64,000 nt of DNA from Lunularia cruciata (GCA_948567375.1 OX419757.1:58094001-58158000), one strand, 5' to 3'; counted from the first letter of the stretch, positions 35,110 through 48,006 are shown. Notes: generated by a model not told the origin, from the letters alone. Program-made: numbers and translations.

Positions 35110-35971
35110 AGGTCATCCACATGGAGAACATCCTCTACAAGGGTAGCGTCTAAGAAGTGTGTGACAAAATCCTTGGATCCTACTAGCACTCCAAGAACAC
35201 GTAGTCCATCTGTAGATGTGATACATCCTTCTGGAAACTCAAGGTGGAGAGGGATACCTAAAGGGGACCATGCCATGCACTTTGACACCTTGACTCTCAA
35301 TCCTATTAGATGTAACTTGGTAGTCAGGTGGTCAACGGCTTGCCTAATCTGATCTACAAGGCCCATGATGTGTGTATCATTTGCCAAAGATGGAAATACA
35401 CAACCTGGCATGGCCAAAGTAGTAGATAAGAGAGGTTTAGAGTAAGCCATGGCAAATAAGGGTCCCCCTAAAGGATCTCCTTAACTTGTACCAACAATTG
35501 ACTCCAAGACGGTGACTCCTTCTTATGAACAACCGTGCTGGTAGTAAAGGGAAGCAAGAGAGCCATAAAAAGACCGCACAAAAGGAATAAGACTGGCCAA
35601 GGATCCACAAGCCTCCCTAAGCTCTCTAAAGATGGATGCATATGAGATGTTATTAAAAGCATTCTCAACATCCACTTGTAGGATGACCCACTCTAGATGG
35701 ATATCTAAGAGTGCCTTAATGCCTAGAGATATAGCCTCACAGCTTCCAAGTGTAGCTACTCCAAATTGATGTGACTGAGGTGCTATCAAAAGTGAGAATG
35801 ATGTTGAAGAACAATGGTATGACTGACCAAATGCAAAAAGATCTCTCCAATAATAATTGGTTTAATACCTCCCATGTCCTTCTCCATTGCTAGAAGTCGA
35901 CTAGCACTTAACACTTGACAAATAGACATAGGAATGTCTCCTCTTGCTACTATTACAACCACTTGAAACAA
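35110..35971 (-). pseudogene. Non-LTR reverse transcriptase, copy 2
   Basis: Minus-strand motifs: SQVLSASRLLAMEKDMGG, then KPIIIGE; HQFGVATLGSCEAISLGIKA; ILQVDVENAFNNISYASIF (palm motif A intact); and LANDTHIMG, where the catalytic ADD has become AND (codons near 35376-35385). Copy 1 keeps ADD at this site. Frame breaks near 35790 and 35500 separate the pieces. Confidence 0.75.
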
Positions 35972-36367
35972 CTTGGTAAAACCACTAAAAGGATCATCTG
36001 CCTAAAAGCAATATCTAAGGTGCTCATATACCATCCCTAACAAGCCTCCTGAGCAAAGGCAAGGGGCAATGCATAATGCTTGTGCAAGAAGCAACCTATC
36101 AAGACATAAAGGCTGCTTAGGCTAATAATTTAATACCTCTAGTGGTAATCCCTCTCCTTCTATAGGATGTAGTAAGCATAGGGAAAAGATAGTCTCATAA
36201 GTAGGACTAGCCATAGACAAATAGTGTAGTGTTTGTGCTACTATAGTAAACTCTCCTACCTAACCCAATGTCCTACATTGTCATAATCGAGTGGACTGTG
36301 TGGTATCTTGTGGTATAACTTGTATCCTAAAACATGCAACCCTAACAAACTCATCCTAAAGAGCCAC

Positions 36368-36963
36368 TGTAATACTCCAAGGAAAGAGAACTCTCCAAGA
36401 GAGATACAAGAGAGAAAACATAAGTTTCACACTCAATACTCCAATGCTCCAAAGAAGCATCTTCTCTTTATCATATAGCAAAGAGGATCCCTTCAAAGGA
36501 AGCTCCACCCTTGGATCAGATGCATGGATTGGTGATCTGTCAATGAGCCCTATCCTTGGATTAGTTGTTTGGATGGATGACATGTCAATCCTTGTCCTAT
36601 CTAGTTGGTCAAAAGGGTTTGACCAAAGGGAATCTTTAGGGAATCTTCTTACAAGGAGCTTAGAACCGCATGGGTGAGGTACCATTGGAAAGCTCTCAAT
36701 GAGACAAATCATTGGAAGGAGAAGGCAAGCTTTTTTTCCTAAGAGGGTGGAATCAGTCCATTTTTTAGGCCTAATTCATCCGTTTAGGCTTTTGAAATTG
36801 GCTCTAAAGTTTTTATGTTATTTTCTGCTTATGCCCTATAAGTAGAAATACTCTTTTAGTGACACCTCTATCTGATCTTCCTAGCCCATTGTACACAACA
36901 TCTTTCTAGATGTTACCAAGCCAATTTCACCTCCAAATAATATGTCTAGCTACTTGTATTACA
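36368..36963 (-). repeat. Solo LTR, 596 bp, inside retroelement copy 2
   Basis: On the minus strand it begins TGTAATACAAGTAGCTAGAC and ends CTTGGAGTATTACA, so the ends are TG...CA with inverted TGTAATAC/GTATTACA. It is absent from the matching site in copy 1, which reads gattgggtggcccttc and serves as an empty site. The flanks (GCGGT before, GTGGC after, minus strand) fit a 5-bp duplication of GTGGC with two later changes. A second LTR of this family is at 45041-45776. Confidence 0.75.
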
Positions 36964-37526
36964 ACCGCCCAATCTCCCACTTGGAATCAACAAAATCTAG
37001 CAACCACTTCTTTATGCCCTACATGTCCCCTCTAGGACAACAAAGACACCATTAAGGGAGTAAGAGGAAAAGCATGCTAACTCATCCAAGGGATCATGTG
37101 CCAAACGGTCAAGTGGTAGACAAAAAGCATGTCTAGCTTCATCATGGAGTGTACAAAATAGCCTATAGAATACACATGGACATAGGGAACTAGTCTCAAA
37201 TAACCCTGAAATGCAACTTGCTTGAGAAGCTAACCACTCTTAAGGCTCAATCTGTATCCTTGGAACAGTAAACAAAGGGATAGAAGAAGCGTGTGTAACC
37301 CTAAGTGTCCATGTTGCCAATGTGGTTGCTTGCCTCACATGGGCATCCCAAGTGGTCCAATTATAGTCCTTGTGCATCCTTCTCACATAGGTCTTTACTC
37401 CTTGCAAACTAAAGTGTCAATGATGCATCAAGTATGGTGTATCTTGAGCCGCTTTAGGCATTCCTACATGGGAAGGTGTAGCCATGGCTAGCACAAGAAT
37501 AAAAATAGTAACACATCATGCTCTAT

Positions 37527-37934
37527 CACGCCATTTGTAGCTTTGTTCTTAGATTACTCGGACTCTAGATGGTAGTCAATCATAGACTACTTGTTGACAA
37601 TCAAATTTTGTGTTTAGGGTTCTAACTACATGGTGGAGCTCACCATCACTTAGCACCAATTGCACTCTTGGATGTATTGTCAGTGGCACCGTTAGGGTTG
37701 GAGACCAAGGAGTATACTTTTGAAGTGCAGCTCTAGAGAGCTCACTTCTTTGATGTTGAGCCTTTGAGTTCTTGGTTATGGTGGATAGAGGTCGGAAAAC
37801 ATCACTTATATTCTCTTAGCTAGAGTCGGTGTGGTTTGATTGTAATCAGTGCCTAATTGTTGGCAAATTATGGAGTGATAGATTGAGTACTTATTTGATT
37901 GAATGTGATTCAAGTTGAGTAACAAATTGATTAT
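37527..37934 (+). repeat. Gypsy 5' LTR, incomplete
   Basis: Aligns with 47476-47901 (shared blocks include gtgcagctctagagagctca and cttctttgat). It lacks the segment of about 105 bp that precedes the same block at the 3' end. Confidence 0.8.
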
Positions 37935-39654
37935 ATCAAAGAAGTGAGATCAAGGGGAAATCAGGTGTAGAGATTGAAGGTGTTGGTGGTATCTCCAAGT
38001 CTTGTTGATCATTGGTAGCTTGATCGTGGTCTAGAGTTTCCTTGAGAGTGCTCATGTGTAGAAGGTCTTTGAATTGATGCAAATTTGGTAGTGAAGCAGA
38101 TAGTGTGCAGAAACAAAGGCCAAATTTTGAGCAAAGAGAAGCAATTATCAAGCAATAGTTGTGATTTTAAGCTCAAGAGTGAAAGCAAAACCAATTTGGT
38201 GCAAGTTGAGCTCAAAAAGTGAAATTGAAAGTGTAGTTGAGAACACATCCACATGAATTTGTGATTTGGAGAAACCTATCATTTCAATTTGGCTCAAGTG
38301 GAGAGTTAGTCGAGGATTTGGCAATCAGTCAACTTTAGAGATTTATATTAGATTTTACATCAGATTTTGGCCAGATTTGGAGGAGTTTTGCCAAATTTAG
38401 AGAGGGCTCAAAGTGAAATTTTTTGGCCCAAGTTGGAAGAGTTGGACCAAATTTGGAGGAGTTTTGCTAAATTTAGAGAGGGTTCAAAGTGGCAAGAACA
38501 AAGGCCTCATTTGGGCATTTAAAGGCTTTGAGGTATAGGGATGTGGGCTATTAGAGGCTACAAAGGCCAGCTTGCTGGCGTGAGGCTAGCTAGTTTAGAG
38601 TAGATTTTGGTCATTATTTGGTAAAATTTACACTCCTTGCTAGATTATGCACAACAAGGTTTGACCCCTAGATCTCTGGTCCCTAGATTGGTGCCTTAGC
38701 CAATTGATCCACACTCACTTGTTGTCCTAGTGAATGTTTCACTATTACCTATCCACTTATAGCTTTGGCTAGTAGAGACAATTTGATCTCATTCTTGGTA
38801 ATCCTTGTAGCTTAGGAAGTAGATAACTCATGTTATATCAAATACCAAATGGTAGCAAAGTTAGTCCAATGTTGATTTATGTGATGGAATATTTTCATTT
38901 AGATTTCTTTAATTGGACTCCCTCCATTCTCTACTTCCTATTTATGCACAATGTTTGTGTGACTTTAGAGCATTGGTGCTTTGGTGTGCTCTCAATAGTG
39001 AGGCTAGAGTGATGACCAATCAGACTACCTATGTTTCTCTCTGATGAGGTAAGAAGTGATGACCTACAGACCATGAGAATGTATGTTGTGATGGCAGATC
39101 ACAAGTTATCCTTTCTCCTAATGTAGTTGTCATAGTTAAAGCTACATTAGTGGGTGACGTTTGGTTGGTATGTTGGCACTTGGTGGGGTACTTGCGGTGG
39201 TTAGGATTGCGGGTGCGATTTTTGGTTACTTTTTCACAACAAAGTTCTTTGGGGATTCTAGAGGAGATAACACTATAATACATAGTGGGTTTACCCAAAG
39301 TGGTGCTCAATATCAGCTTGTATCTTAGGTCCCAATGAGGGAGGAGATTGACTCTAAGTTGGAGTTTGACACAGGAGCTAATTCAATTGAGAATGCACTT
39401 TGTGTATCTGCAACATTGTTGTGGGACATGGGAAATTGGGATCTATGAGGCCTCCACAGGCCCCAAGTGTTACTCTGGTATAGCGGGTACAATTGAATTG
39501 GATGACTTCATCTAGGAGTTTGTAGTTGGTGTGATCTACAGTAGATGCGGAACTTGACTTTGTTCACATCTTTCATGGCGTAGAAGAGGTTATTTCATCA
39601 CTTAGAGGGTCACTACTATGAGTTTAGTAGAGCTCACTTGGAGGAGATTGAGCC

Positions 39655-41660
39655 ATGGAGACAATATTGTCTCCCAACTATGTCTCCATTACTTTAGGCT
39701 TGGCTTTTAGGGGTAGATTGGTACTACTCACAAGTTTTAGCTCTAGTAGCGTTGGAGGATCTCTTGGAGATGGTGCTACTACAAGTGGAGGTACTACTAC
39801 AAGAGGTGATGTAGTAATGAGATTTAACCCCATGGTGGAGTTCTTCCAATGTTTGAGACATAAATACTAGGGAGTGCAGACTAATAAGTTCAAGAGCTTG
39901 CAAGAATTCCAACAAAAGGCTGGAGAGAGCCTACGTGAGGTATACACTTGCATGAGTCGGCTGATCAATTTTACTCAAGGATTGATTGAGACCCATGTAG
40001 TCCAATTTTGGTATGGGATACTGGACAAGGAGTTGCGACGTAGAGTTTGTGATGCTACATTGTTACAAGCTACTTCATCTACTTTGGTAGTGGTCTTTGG
40101 TTTGATTGAGCATATTGAGCTCGACATGGTGGAGGAGAGAGCGGTGACATCTGGATTTGGTAGGGAGACCTCATCCACAACTATTACTTCTTCTAGATTG
40201 TAGCGGAGTGCAGCACGTTGTTAGTTTCTAAGGATATGATGGACAGCCCAAATCCTATGGAACAAGTGGAGGGCCTACTATAGCTAGACCCTTCCCTTCA
40301 TTTTTGGGTCAACAATAGCCAATGAGTGGTGGTGTTGCTTATTGGACTTATGGTGGACCTCACCACAAAAGAGAGTACACTTAGGGCAGCGGACTTGATA
40401 CCTCTAGTGCATCATGGCCAGCACAAAGACAGTGTGAGCATTGCTACAGATTTGGTCACACCAGTGATTGATGCTTTGACACCCAAAGTTACAAAGTGAT
40501 AGAGTTGTTATGGCAAGTGGTAGAGGAGCTCCAGATCATAGAGGACAAGGTGGTAGAGGATCCACACCCAATAGGAGTGCAGTACTTGTCCTTACTTCTG
40601 ATACAACCATGGCTACTTGGATTGAGCAATTGGATCAAAGATTAGCTAGCATGGCCATAGCTCAGAGGAGATCAAATTTGGATGTTGAGGTTTCCATCTC
40701 ATGTGGGTGATATAGACATCTTAGACTTCATGTGTGTAGCAAAACAAGTGGATGCATATGCCATAATAACTAGGTGTGCAATATGTGCTCTAGAGCCTAG
40801 AGGAGCATTAGTGGACTTGGACCCACAAAGAGGAGAGGCTGGTAGATAGGTCATGCTTCCTTAGTCTTTTATACTCTTTGAGGCACCATAAATGACATCC
40901 ATGGCTCCTAAATATCCTAGTGTAGGTGATGGTAGGTGGCAATAGGGTGCATGATGGACTACCTACTAGTCAGACACTTGCTTCTACACAAATTGAGTCT
41001 AGCACAATGATGAGGGTGGCTTAGTTGATTATGCGCTTTCCATTATTCTTAGCCAATGACATGTTTACCTTGGGAGAGTTAACCCAACCCTAGTGTTTTG
41101 GTTGGATGTCATGCTTTATGATAGTAGGGATGATATGGTTCCTACTACTAGAGCAGAGGTAGTTGATAGTGGAGTTGACTTGGCTAAAGAGCATGGGATC
41201 TGCTCAATGACCAATGGTTTATGGCAAGCAACAATGGCTAGATTGAAGGAATTACCAACTAGACCAACCTTTGAACAAGCACGGTTTACACCTAGGATTG
41301 TCCTATTGGATAACTAGAGGGGGATTTTTTGTTTGGTGGGATCTTCAAGGAAGGTCTATACACCACAAAGGGTCTTACTAGACTCTAGTGTACAATCCTT
41401 TATGTTGGGGAAGGTTGCAATTGTCGGTCTGGAGTTGCATAAGACCGATGTAGAGAGGTGTCTATTTTAGATCCAAACATCTCTAGAGGGTAGTTCTACA
41501 CATCACATCACATATGGAGAGCTTGTTGTTCAGATTCAGCCCGGTCATTTGATTGATAGCTCTGTGGTGAGAGCTCAGGCCATTGCAACAATAGTTGAGT
41601 CATATGATGTGTTAGTTGGGGGAGCAATGTTGTACCCCATGGGTTTCAATATTGACTATT
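39655..41660 (+). pseudogene. Gypsy gag and protease remnant
   Basis: Gag text includes FQQKAGESLREVYTCMSRLI and FWYGILDKELRRRV, typical of gypsy gag (retrotrans_gag). A CX2CX4HX4C zinc knuckle reads CEHCYRFGHTSD, a stop codon, then C, near 40433-40480. RVLLDSSVQSFMLG near 41360 corresponds to the protease active site DSGA, with Gly replaced. Frame shifts and stops recur through 40200-41360. Confidence 0.75.
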
Positions 41661-43639
41661 AGGAGGAAACAACCTCAAATAGACCAGGTTGGTAATCAAA
41701 TGTGGGACAAGTAAATCACCTACCAATATGCTTCAGTAGTGGCAGTCTTGGCTCATTATAGTCCAAGACAAAAGCAACATTAATTTTAGTTTTTAGTGGT
41801 ACTGTTACTTGGCCTGGTGATTTTTTGGAGGGGAATGCACATGCAAAGATACTCCAATACTAGAGGAGATCACTCAAATTTGGAATACAAGTGGGATTAT
41901 TCCATCCATCTTGGATGTTCCATTGTGGACTTCAAAGGAAGCATTGCAGCAACATGTAAATTGGTTGGTGCAATAGGCTTTGAGTAGAGCCTTTGTACCA
42001 CCAAGAGACCAGTATGAGGATGAGCCTCTACAGTTGATAACCTTGACATCTCTAGATACCACACTCATTGTTTGGCAGTATCTAATAGAAGGAATATGTC
42101 TATTGGAGTTGTTTGATGGGATTGGCACTAGACTAGTTGCGGTACTATAGGTGGATATATGAGTATAGAGGTACTTGTATGGAGAGAGATGAGACTGCTA
42201 GGCAAGTCTCTCTGCATCATGTGGCACATTTGGCCTACTAGTATCTTGAGTTATTATCAATGTCAACAGTCAAGGGCTACCAAAAGATCCTACCAATAGG
42301 CATTTCCTTGTTGGGAGCATAGGATTTGGAGAGACATGGTTCCATTCATTTGGTGATTTTTAGATGGCCATGTTAGGGACATACATACTAGCCAAGGTTT
42401 GGGTCTTGAAGATCCTTGTTCTGGTGTGTTTTGGGAGATGTTACGTATACTACAACATCTCTAGGTTCATTAGTCCGTTTCTCCAACTTACATTGTGGAG
42501 AACTTCCCTTTGATGAGTGATTCTCACACTCGGGTGGTGGCAAGTATACATTAGGTCCATTCTTGAATAAAACCTGTTGTTTTTTTAGATGCAGCCAAAG
42601 TGGGATCACAAGATCATTATCTTTGTCTTTGGTGGATGAACCTCTTATCCAAAGAGGTTCTACAATGCGCTTATGATGAGATTCAACTACTAGACCACAT
42701 CACTGTTGATGACATCTTGGGTGTTAGTCTCACATGGTGGTAATGGCTGATAGGTCACCTATGGTGGTAGTGAACCTAGTTGGATAGCCTAGAGCCACTT
42801 TTCCCACACTTATGAGTTTCCAAAGCTCCCATGCTTTTTGACAGGGAGATCCTAGAATGGTTTGGGACTCACAATTACAACAGTTGGTGGAGCCCAACGC
42901 TCATGAGAGAGAGCGAGTGAGGGGTTTTTGCATTGGTATTATCGCTATTCTAGTAGTGTTAGCGGCATCCAAGCATCAAGTGTTAGGTCAGGCTATGGAC
43001 CTGAACTATTTGACTTGGATTGTGAGCCATGGCTTAGTAAAGTAGCATAGGATGCGCTTGATAATCATCATCACTCAAACAATTGTGAGCTCTATGCATG
43101 TCAAGATGATTCAAGCACATGTTGGGAGCAATGGACCAAGTGGACAAGGTATTCTTGGGACACAACCATAATGGCTACGTGGGAGAGTGGTCTACTTGGA
43201 GTCCATCCTGATGAGCGTGGTCTATTTGGATTACATCCTTGGTCTACTTGGGATGCAGCTAGAGGACGTATGGAGCTTGCAGCTAGATCAAAAGGAGTTT
43301 TTCACACTGAGGTTGGGACCTCTAGTGGTTGCGGGCATGACACTACTACTTCCAAGGGCTCAATGTAGCAGCCAATCAATACATCTTCCACTCCTACGAC
43401 AATTATAGAGGATACTTGGGAGCCAGATCTTGGACCTAAGCTTACAAGAGTGGAATGATGAAGAGTTGGGAGGTTCTTGAAGAATTTCATGAGTTGTTTT
43501 GCCTTCAATATGAAGGGTTTGGGTGCTTTGAAGGAACTTGGTATACGGATTGAGCTGACCAGTGATACATCAATTTTTTGATGTCCCTATCAATATAGTG
43601 GCATGGAGAGAGCATTGATTTAGAGTTGGAGTAGAGACC

Positions 43640-44650
43640 TTTTTGAGGCTGGTTTAGTGGAGATTTCACATGGAGAGTACGCATCAGCTATAGTGATACC
43701 AACCAAGAACAATATGCATGGCAACTACATAGATAGGTGGATGTGTGGAGATTACCGTCCTATCAATTGACAAACTAGGGCTGATTGGTATGCCATGCCT
43801 ACATTGGAGGAGATCTTTGATGCAATTGGGCATGCAAAGGTCTTCAATACTTTGGATCTTTGAGTAGGATATAATTAGTTGCCGATCAAGGAGGAGGAAG
43901 TCCAAGATATCATTTTGGGTTATTGATCCTCATGGCAAGGATGTGTTATATCAATAAAGGTTCTTACCATTTGGGTTAAAGAACACTCCTATTGAGTTCC
44001 AGAGGGTCCTAGCTAGATTGGATTTTGCTTGGTGCTATATTGATGACATCTTGGTCTATAGCACTATTATGGAGTAGCATGAGAGACATTTGTTAGAGGT
44101 GTTTGAGAGGTTGAGATCTCATGGACTCAAATTACATCCTCGGAAGTATAGGTTCTTCCATGAGCAAGTTGAGTATCTGGGTCACACTATCTACCCTGGA
44201 GGACTTGGTGTTCAGCAAACCAAGGTAGAGAAGGCTATTGCATGTATTCCTTGGCCTACGGATGTGAGCAAAGTGCAAGCATTCCTTGGGTTTGCAAACT
44301 TTTATCATCGCTATGTTAGATGTTTTATTGCCATTGCCAAGGTCTTGACGAAGCTGATCAAGCTTACATGGGAGTGATGTTGGGGAGATGAGCAAGAGAG
44401 AGCTTTTGTAGAGCTCAAGGAGAGGTTGATATCTGCTCTTATTTTGAGGAGATCGATTAGAGGACGACCATTTCAAGTTCACACTAATTGGAGAGTGTTG
44501 GGGCTTAGAGCAATGCATACCCAACATGATGAGGGGAATGATTTTGTGGTGGCCTATGCTAGTTGCTCCAATGATTCCATGGAGGTGAAGTATAGTTCAT
44601 ATGAGGAAGAGTGCTTGGTAGTTGTATGGGCAATATCACATTTCTGATGT
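43640..44650 (+). pseudogene. Gypsy reverse transcriptase/RNase H remnant
   Basis: DWYAMPTLEEIFDAIGHAKV (about 43780-43840), FLPFGLKNTPIEFQRV (about 43962-44010), the catalytic YIDDILVYS (about 44036-44062), EYLGHTIYPGGLGV and VQAFLGFANFYHRYVR (44170-44310), then RNase H text SYEEECLVVVWAISHF (44598-44645). Stops lie near 43860, 43890 and 44376. The YIDD is intact. Confidence 0.85.
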
Positions 44651-45040
44651 TACCTATTTGGTACCCTTTTACTCCCATCATTGATAATCAACCACTGAAG
44701 TGGTTGATGGAGTCCAACAAGCTTTCAGGGAAGCCTGTATGATGGGCTTTAATTTTACAAGAGCATGATTTCATGGTTATTCAGAGACTTGGAGTGGTGA
44801 ATTATGATGCAAATGGGTTGAATAGAAACCCGTGTCCAAGCCAGTAGGATCAGACCAAAGCACGTTGGCATAGCAAGACAAATGAGGAGATGGTGTCATG
44901 TTGGCATGCAATTGACTTTCTTTGTATATTTTTTGAGGCTTTGGCAGTATCTCTCTTAGTGCATATAGGAGGAGTTATTGAGGTCATAGATCCAAAGAGT
45001 GGAGATAGTGGTACAATTCAGTAAGACATTCATGATGATG

Positions 45041-45776
45041 TGTAATACTAGCTAGACATATGATCTAAAGGTGAAATTTGGTTTGGTAACATCTGGAAGG
45101 ATGTTACACATGATGGAATAAATAGATCAGATAGAGGTATCACCAAAAGAGCACTTCTAATAGTGCATAAACCAAAATAGACCTAGAAACCTTAGAACCA
45201 ATAGCTAGACATATGATCTAGAAGCAAATTTTGGATTGGTAACATCTGAAAGGATGTTACACATGATGGACTTAATAGATCATAAAGAGATACACCAAAA
45301 GGGTACTTCTACTAATAGAGTAGAAACTAAAATATACCTAAAATCTTCAAACGTAAACTCAAGGACCTAAACGGATGAATTAGGTCTCAAAAATGTGTAG
45401 ATGTTCCCCATAGGAAAGAAAAGGCTGGCTTTCCCTCCCCCTTATTTGTCTCATCAAGAGATTTCCAATAATACCTCATCCATGCAATTCTGAGACTCAT
45501 ACAAGAAGATTCCCTAAAGATTGCCTCTGGTCAACATTGGTTTGACCAATCAGATAGGACCAGATCCTTGACATGTCACCCATGCATACATCTAATTTGA
45601 GTGTGGAAATCAATGACATGTCACCAATCCATATATTTGATCCATGGGTTATGCTTCCATTGAGTGTTTCTACTTTGCTATATAATAAAGCCAAGGTGCT
45701 CCTTTGGGGCATCAAAGTTTGAGTGTGAACTTGTGCTTTCTCTATTGTGTTTCTCTACTATCCTTGGAACATTACA
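45041..45776 (+). repeat. Solo LTR, 736 bp, with perfect 5-bp target duplication
   Basis: Begins TGTAATACTAGCTAGACATA and ends CCTTGGAACATTACA. It is flanked by tgatg at 45036-45040 and 45777-45781. Taking out the LTR and one duplicate lets the gypsy pol text run on across the site (DIHDDV, then LVMDYLCTG). It is longer than the relative at 36368-36963 because a segment of about 155 bp is tandemly duplicated (units starting at about 45049 and 45210). Confidence 0.9.
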
Positions 45777-46065
45777 TGATGTCTTAGTGATGGATTATCT
45801 TTGCACTGGTGTTGTGGGTGGCACAATTGGGCCAAGGAGAGAGACCTTGTTCTTTAGTGAACCAGACGGTTCAGATTGGAGGGCAGATACCTTGTTCGGG
45901 AGGATGGTGGAGTGAGAGAAGTACCACTTCATCTCAAAGACCATAGTTGGTCCGTCATGCTCATGAGGAGCTAGGAAATTTTGGAGTAAAGCATACATAT
46001 AACTTACTCTAGAGTCATTATTAGTGGTGTAGTATGCAGACCAATGTACAATAATTTGTTGCAAG

Positions 46066-46434
46066 ATGTGTGGCTATGACCAAGTTAGAGCATCATTTAA
46101 TACTCCTAGGCCACAATTACACCCATTACCTATCATGGGGTTGGATCACCATTGGAGTCTGGACTTTGTTGGACCTTTACCATTGATTGTGAGACATCAC
46201 CGGTACATTTTGGTGATGGTAGAGCACTTCTCCAAGTGGATTTGGCTAGTGGCACTTTGTGACAAGTCCAACAAAGGGATGGCTTACTCGTTTTTGGATT
46301 GGGCTCTTAGTCATTTTGGTGCACCCGTTAAGGTTTTGACTAATCAAGGTATAAAGTTCTTGGAGGAGTTTCAAGTCTTGTGTGACAAGGCTTTCATTGA
46401 TCATTTTCTACCTTTTGAGATTATCTTGAGGTAG
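46066..46434 (+). pseudogene. Gypsy integrase core remnant
   Basis: Open for 122 codons. MGLDHHWSLDFVGPLPLIVR holds the first catalytic Asp (LDFVGPL). HFGAPVKVLTNQGIKFLEEF corresponds to the second motif (usually LSDQGTEF), with Asp replaced by Asn, so it would be inactive. An upstream zinc-binding part with C.ICQ-type text survives as MCGYDQVRA. It continues in shifted frames to about 46700. Confidence 0.85.
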
Positions 46435-47364
46435 ATAGCTTAGTGGAGAGAGTGGTTCAGATAAATGAAGAGAGGATTGCCAAAGTATGGTTTGCAAAGA
46501 GGCCACTTGGGAGATTGGGATCTCCAATTACCTTGGTTGGCCATGAGCTATCAGCTCAATCGGCAAGCCTCCTTAACATCCTTCTCTCCTTGCTTTCTAC
46601 TCTATGGATGAGATCCAAATTTACTTGCAGCCATTTGTCAAGATGCTATTGTAGTTTTGGACTTGGTTGAGCACATGTTCTCAACGGGCAAAGATCTTTT
46701 GGAGAATGATGTTGAAGGTCTTTGAGAACTTAGCGACTGCTCAGCATAGAGATACCTTACGCTATGCTACCATTTGAGGAGGAGGTTATAGACCCTTGAT
46801 CGATCGATTTCATCTAGGTGACTATGTATATCTACAACAAACAACATCAACTACACTTGATGTTTCTACAAGCCGCACTATCTTGAGATTGCACAAGGTT
46901 TTGCCATCTGGAGTCCTTGTGTTGGATTGACATGATGGTGTTATTTTTGTGCATCATGTGTGCAATTGTGAGCCATGCCACCTCCCAAACTTGATGGTAC
47001 TATGGACCCAAGCTTAGTACTTGTACGTGTAGGCTTGCGGTGTATGTTATGCGACTGTTCTTCTGGAGCTACTACTATGTTGGTGTGTGATAGTTGTTTG
47101 AGAGGATGACATATGGCATGTGGCATGTGGCATGTATGACTCCTCCCCTCACGGTGGTTTCTCAAGGATAGTGATTATGTCCTAGATGTACTTGACCTAT
47201 AGCTAGTTCATCCTTTATATAACATAGATTGTAGACGGATGACTAACAATGGGGCTCAATAGCACCCGGTCTCTTGATCTTTTTCCCACCATAGGGTATA
47301 CTATATACTTGGAGTAGATAGCTATCGGGAGTTAGAGGGACCTAACCGCCAACTATGAGGCGAT

Positions 47365-48006
47365 TGTGGCACTTTAGAGTCCATGTATGACTTATGTGTG
47401 AGTTGTGCTTCTATAGTGTGTGATGTTGACAACTATGTATGTTGTGTAGTGATGTATATACGCATGATAGTTGTCATGTCATTTGTAACTTCACACCTAG
47501 ATTGCTCAAACTCTAGAGTAGTAGTGTTGGTAGTCACGAATATTTTGGTAGTTACTCATAGACTACTTGTTGACGGTCAGATTTTGTGTTCGGGGTACTG
47601 ACTACATGGTAGAGCCCACCTCACTTAGCACTGTTGGATGTGCCATCAATGGGACCATTAGGGTTAGAGACCGGGGGGTATACTTTTGGAGTGCAGCTCT
47701 AGAGAGCTCACTTCTTTGATGTTTAGCCTTTGAGTTCCGAGCTATGGTGGACAAAGGCCGGCGAGCGTCACCTGGATTCTCTTAGTTAGAGTGGGTGTGG
47801 ATTGACTGTAATCATTGCCCAATTGTTGGCAGATTATAGAGTGATAGATCGTGTACTAATCCGATTGAGTGTGATTCTAGTTGAGTAAACAAATTGATTA
47901 TTGTAGCACTTTAGAGTCCATGTATGACTTGTATGTGAGTTGTACTTCTATAGTGCGTGATGTTGATGGAGATGTATGTTGAGTAGCAATGTATATACGC
48001 ATGACA
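47365..48006 (+). repeat. Gypsy 3' LTR followed by a second partial LTR
   Basis: The segment 47365-47475 (starting tgtggcactttagagtccat) plus 47476-47901 makes one LTR of about 537 bp. 47902-48006 (starting tgtagcactttagagtccat) repeats the first 105 bp of it and then stops exactly where the non-LTR element resumes. The missing first part of the 5' LTR is the same segment. Confidence 0.8.

Larger units (their letters stand above)
33675..37525 (-). mobile_element. Degenerate non-LTR retroelement, copy 2 (main part)
   Basis: Minus-strand counterpart of the element at 3995-7562, with the same order: 3' module at 33680-33790, C-terminal part at 33760-34400, RT at 35110-35971, N-terminal part and leader upward to 37525. 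At 37525 similarity breaks off, and the remaining leader resumes at 48007-48360 beyond an inserted gypsy element. It carries an inserted solo LTR at 36368-36963. All coding parts hold stops and shifts. Copies 1 and 2 lie about 30 kb apart in opposite orientation and are similar enough to align by eye over nearly their whole length. Confidence 0.8.
37527..48006 (+). mobile_element. Ty3/gypsy retrotransposon nested in retroelement copy 2
   Basis: The plus-strand order gag (39655-40203), zinc knuckle (about 40433-40480), protease (about 41359-41660), RT (43640-44377), RNase H (44426-44650) and integrase (46066-46434) defines Ty3/gypsy. Repeated flanking sequence of about 410 bp at 37527-37934 and 47476-47901 is LTR material in direct orientation. 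A further segment of about 105 bp occurs twice, at 47365-47475 and 47902-48006, but not at the 5' side. Coding parts carry many stops. A solo LTR of another family interrupts it at 45041-45776. The element splits a non-LTR element whose two halves abut its ends at 37525 and 48007. Confidence 0.85.
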
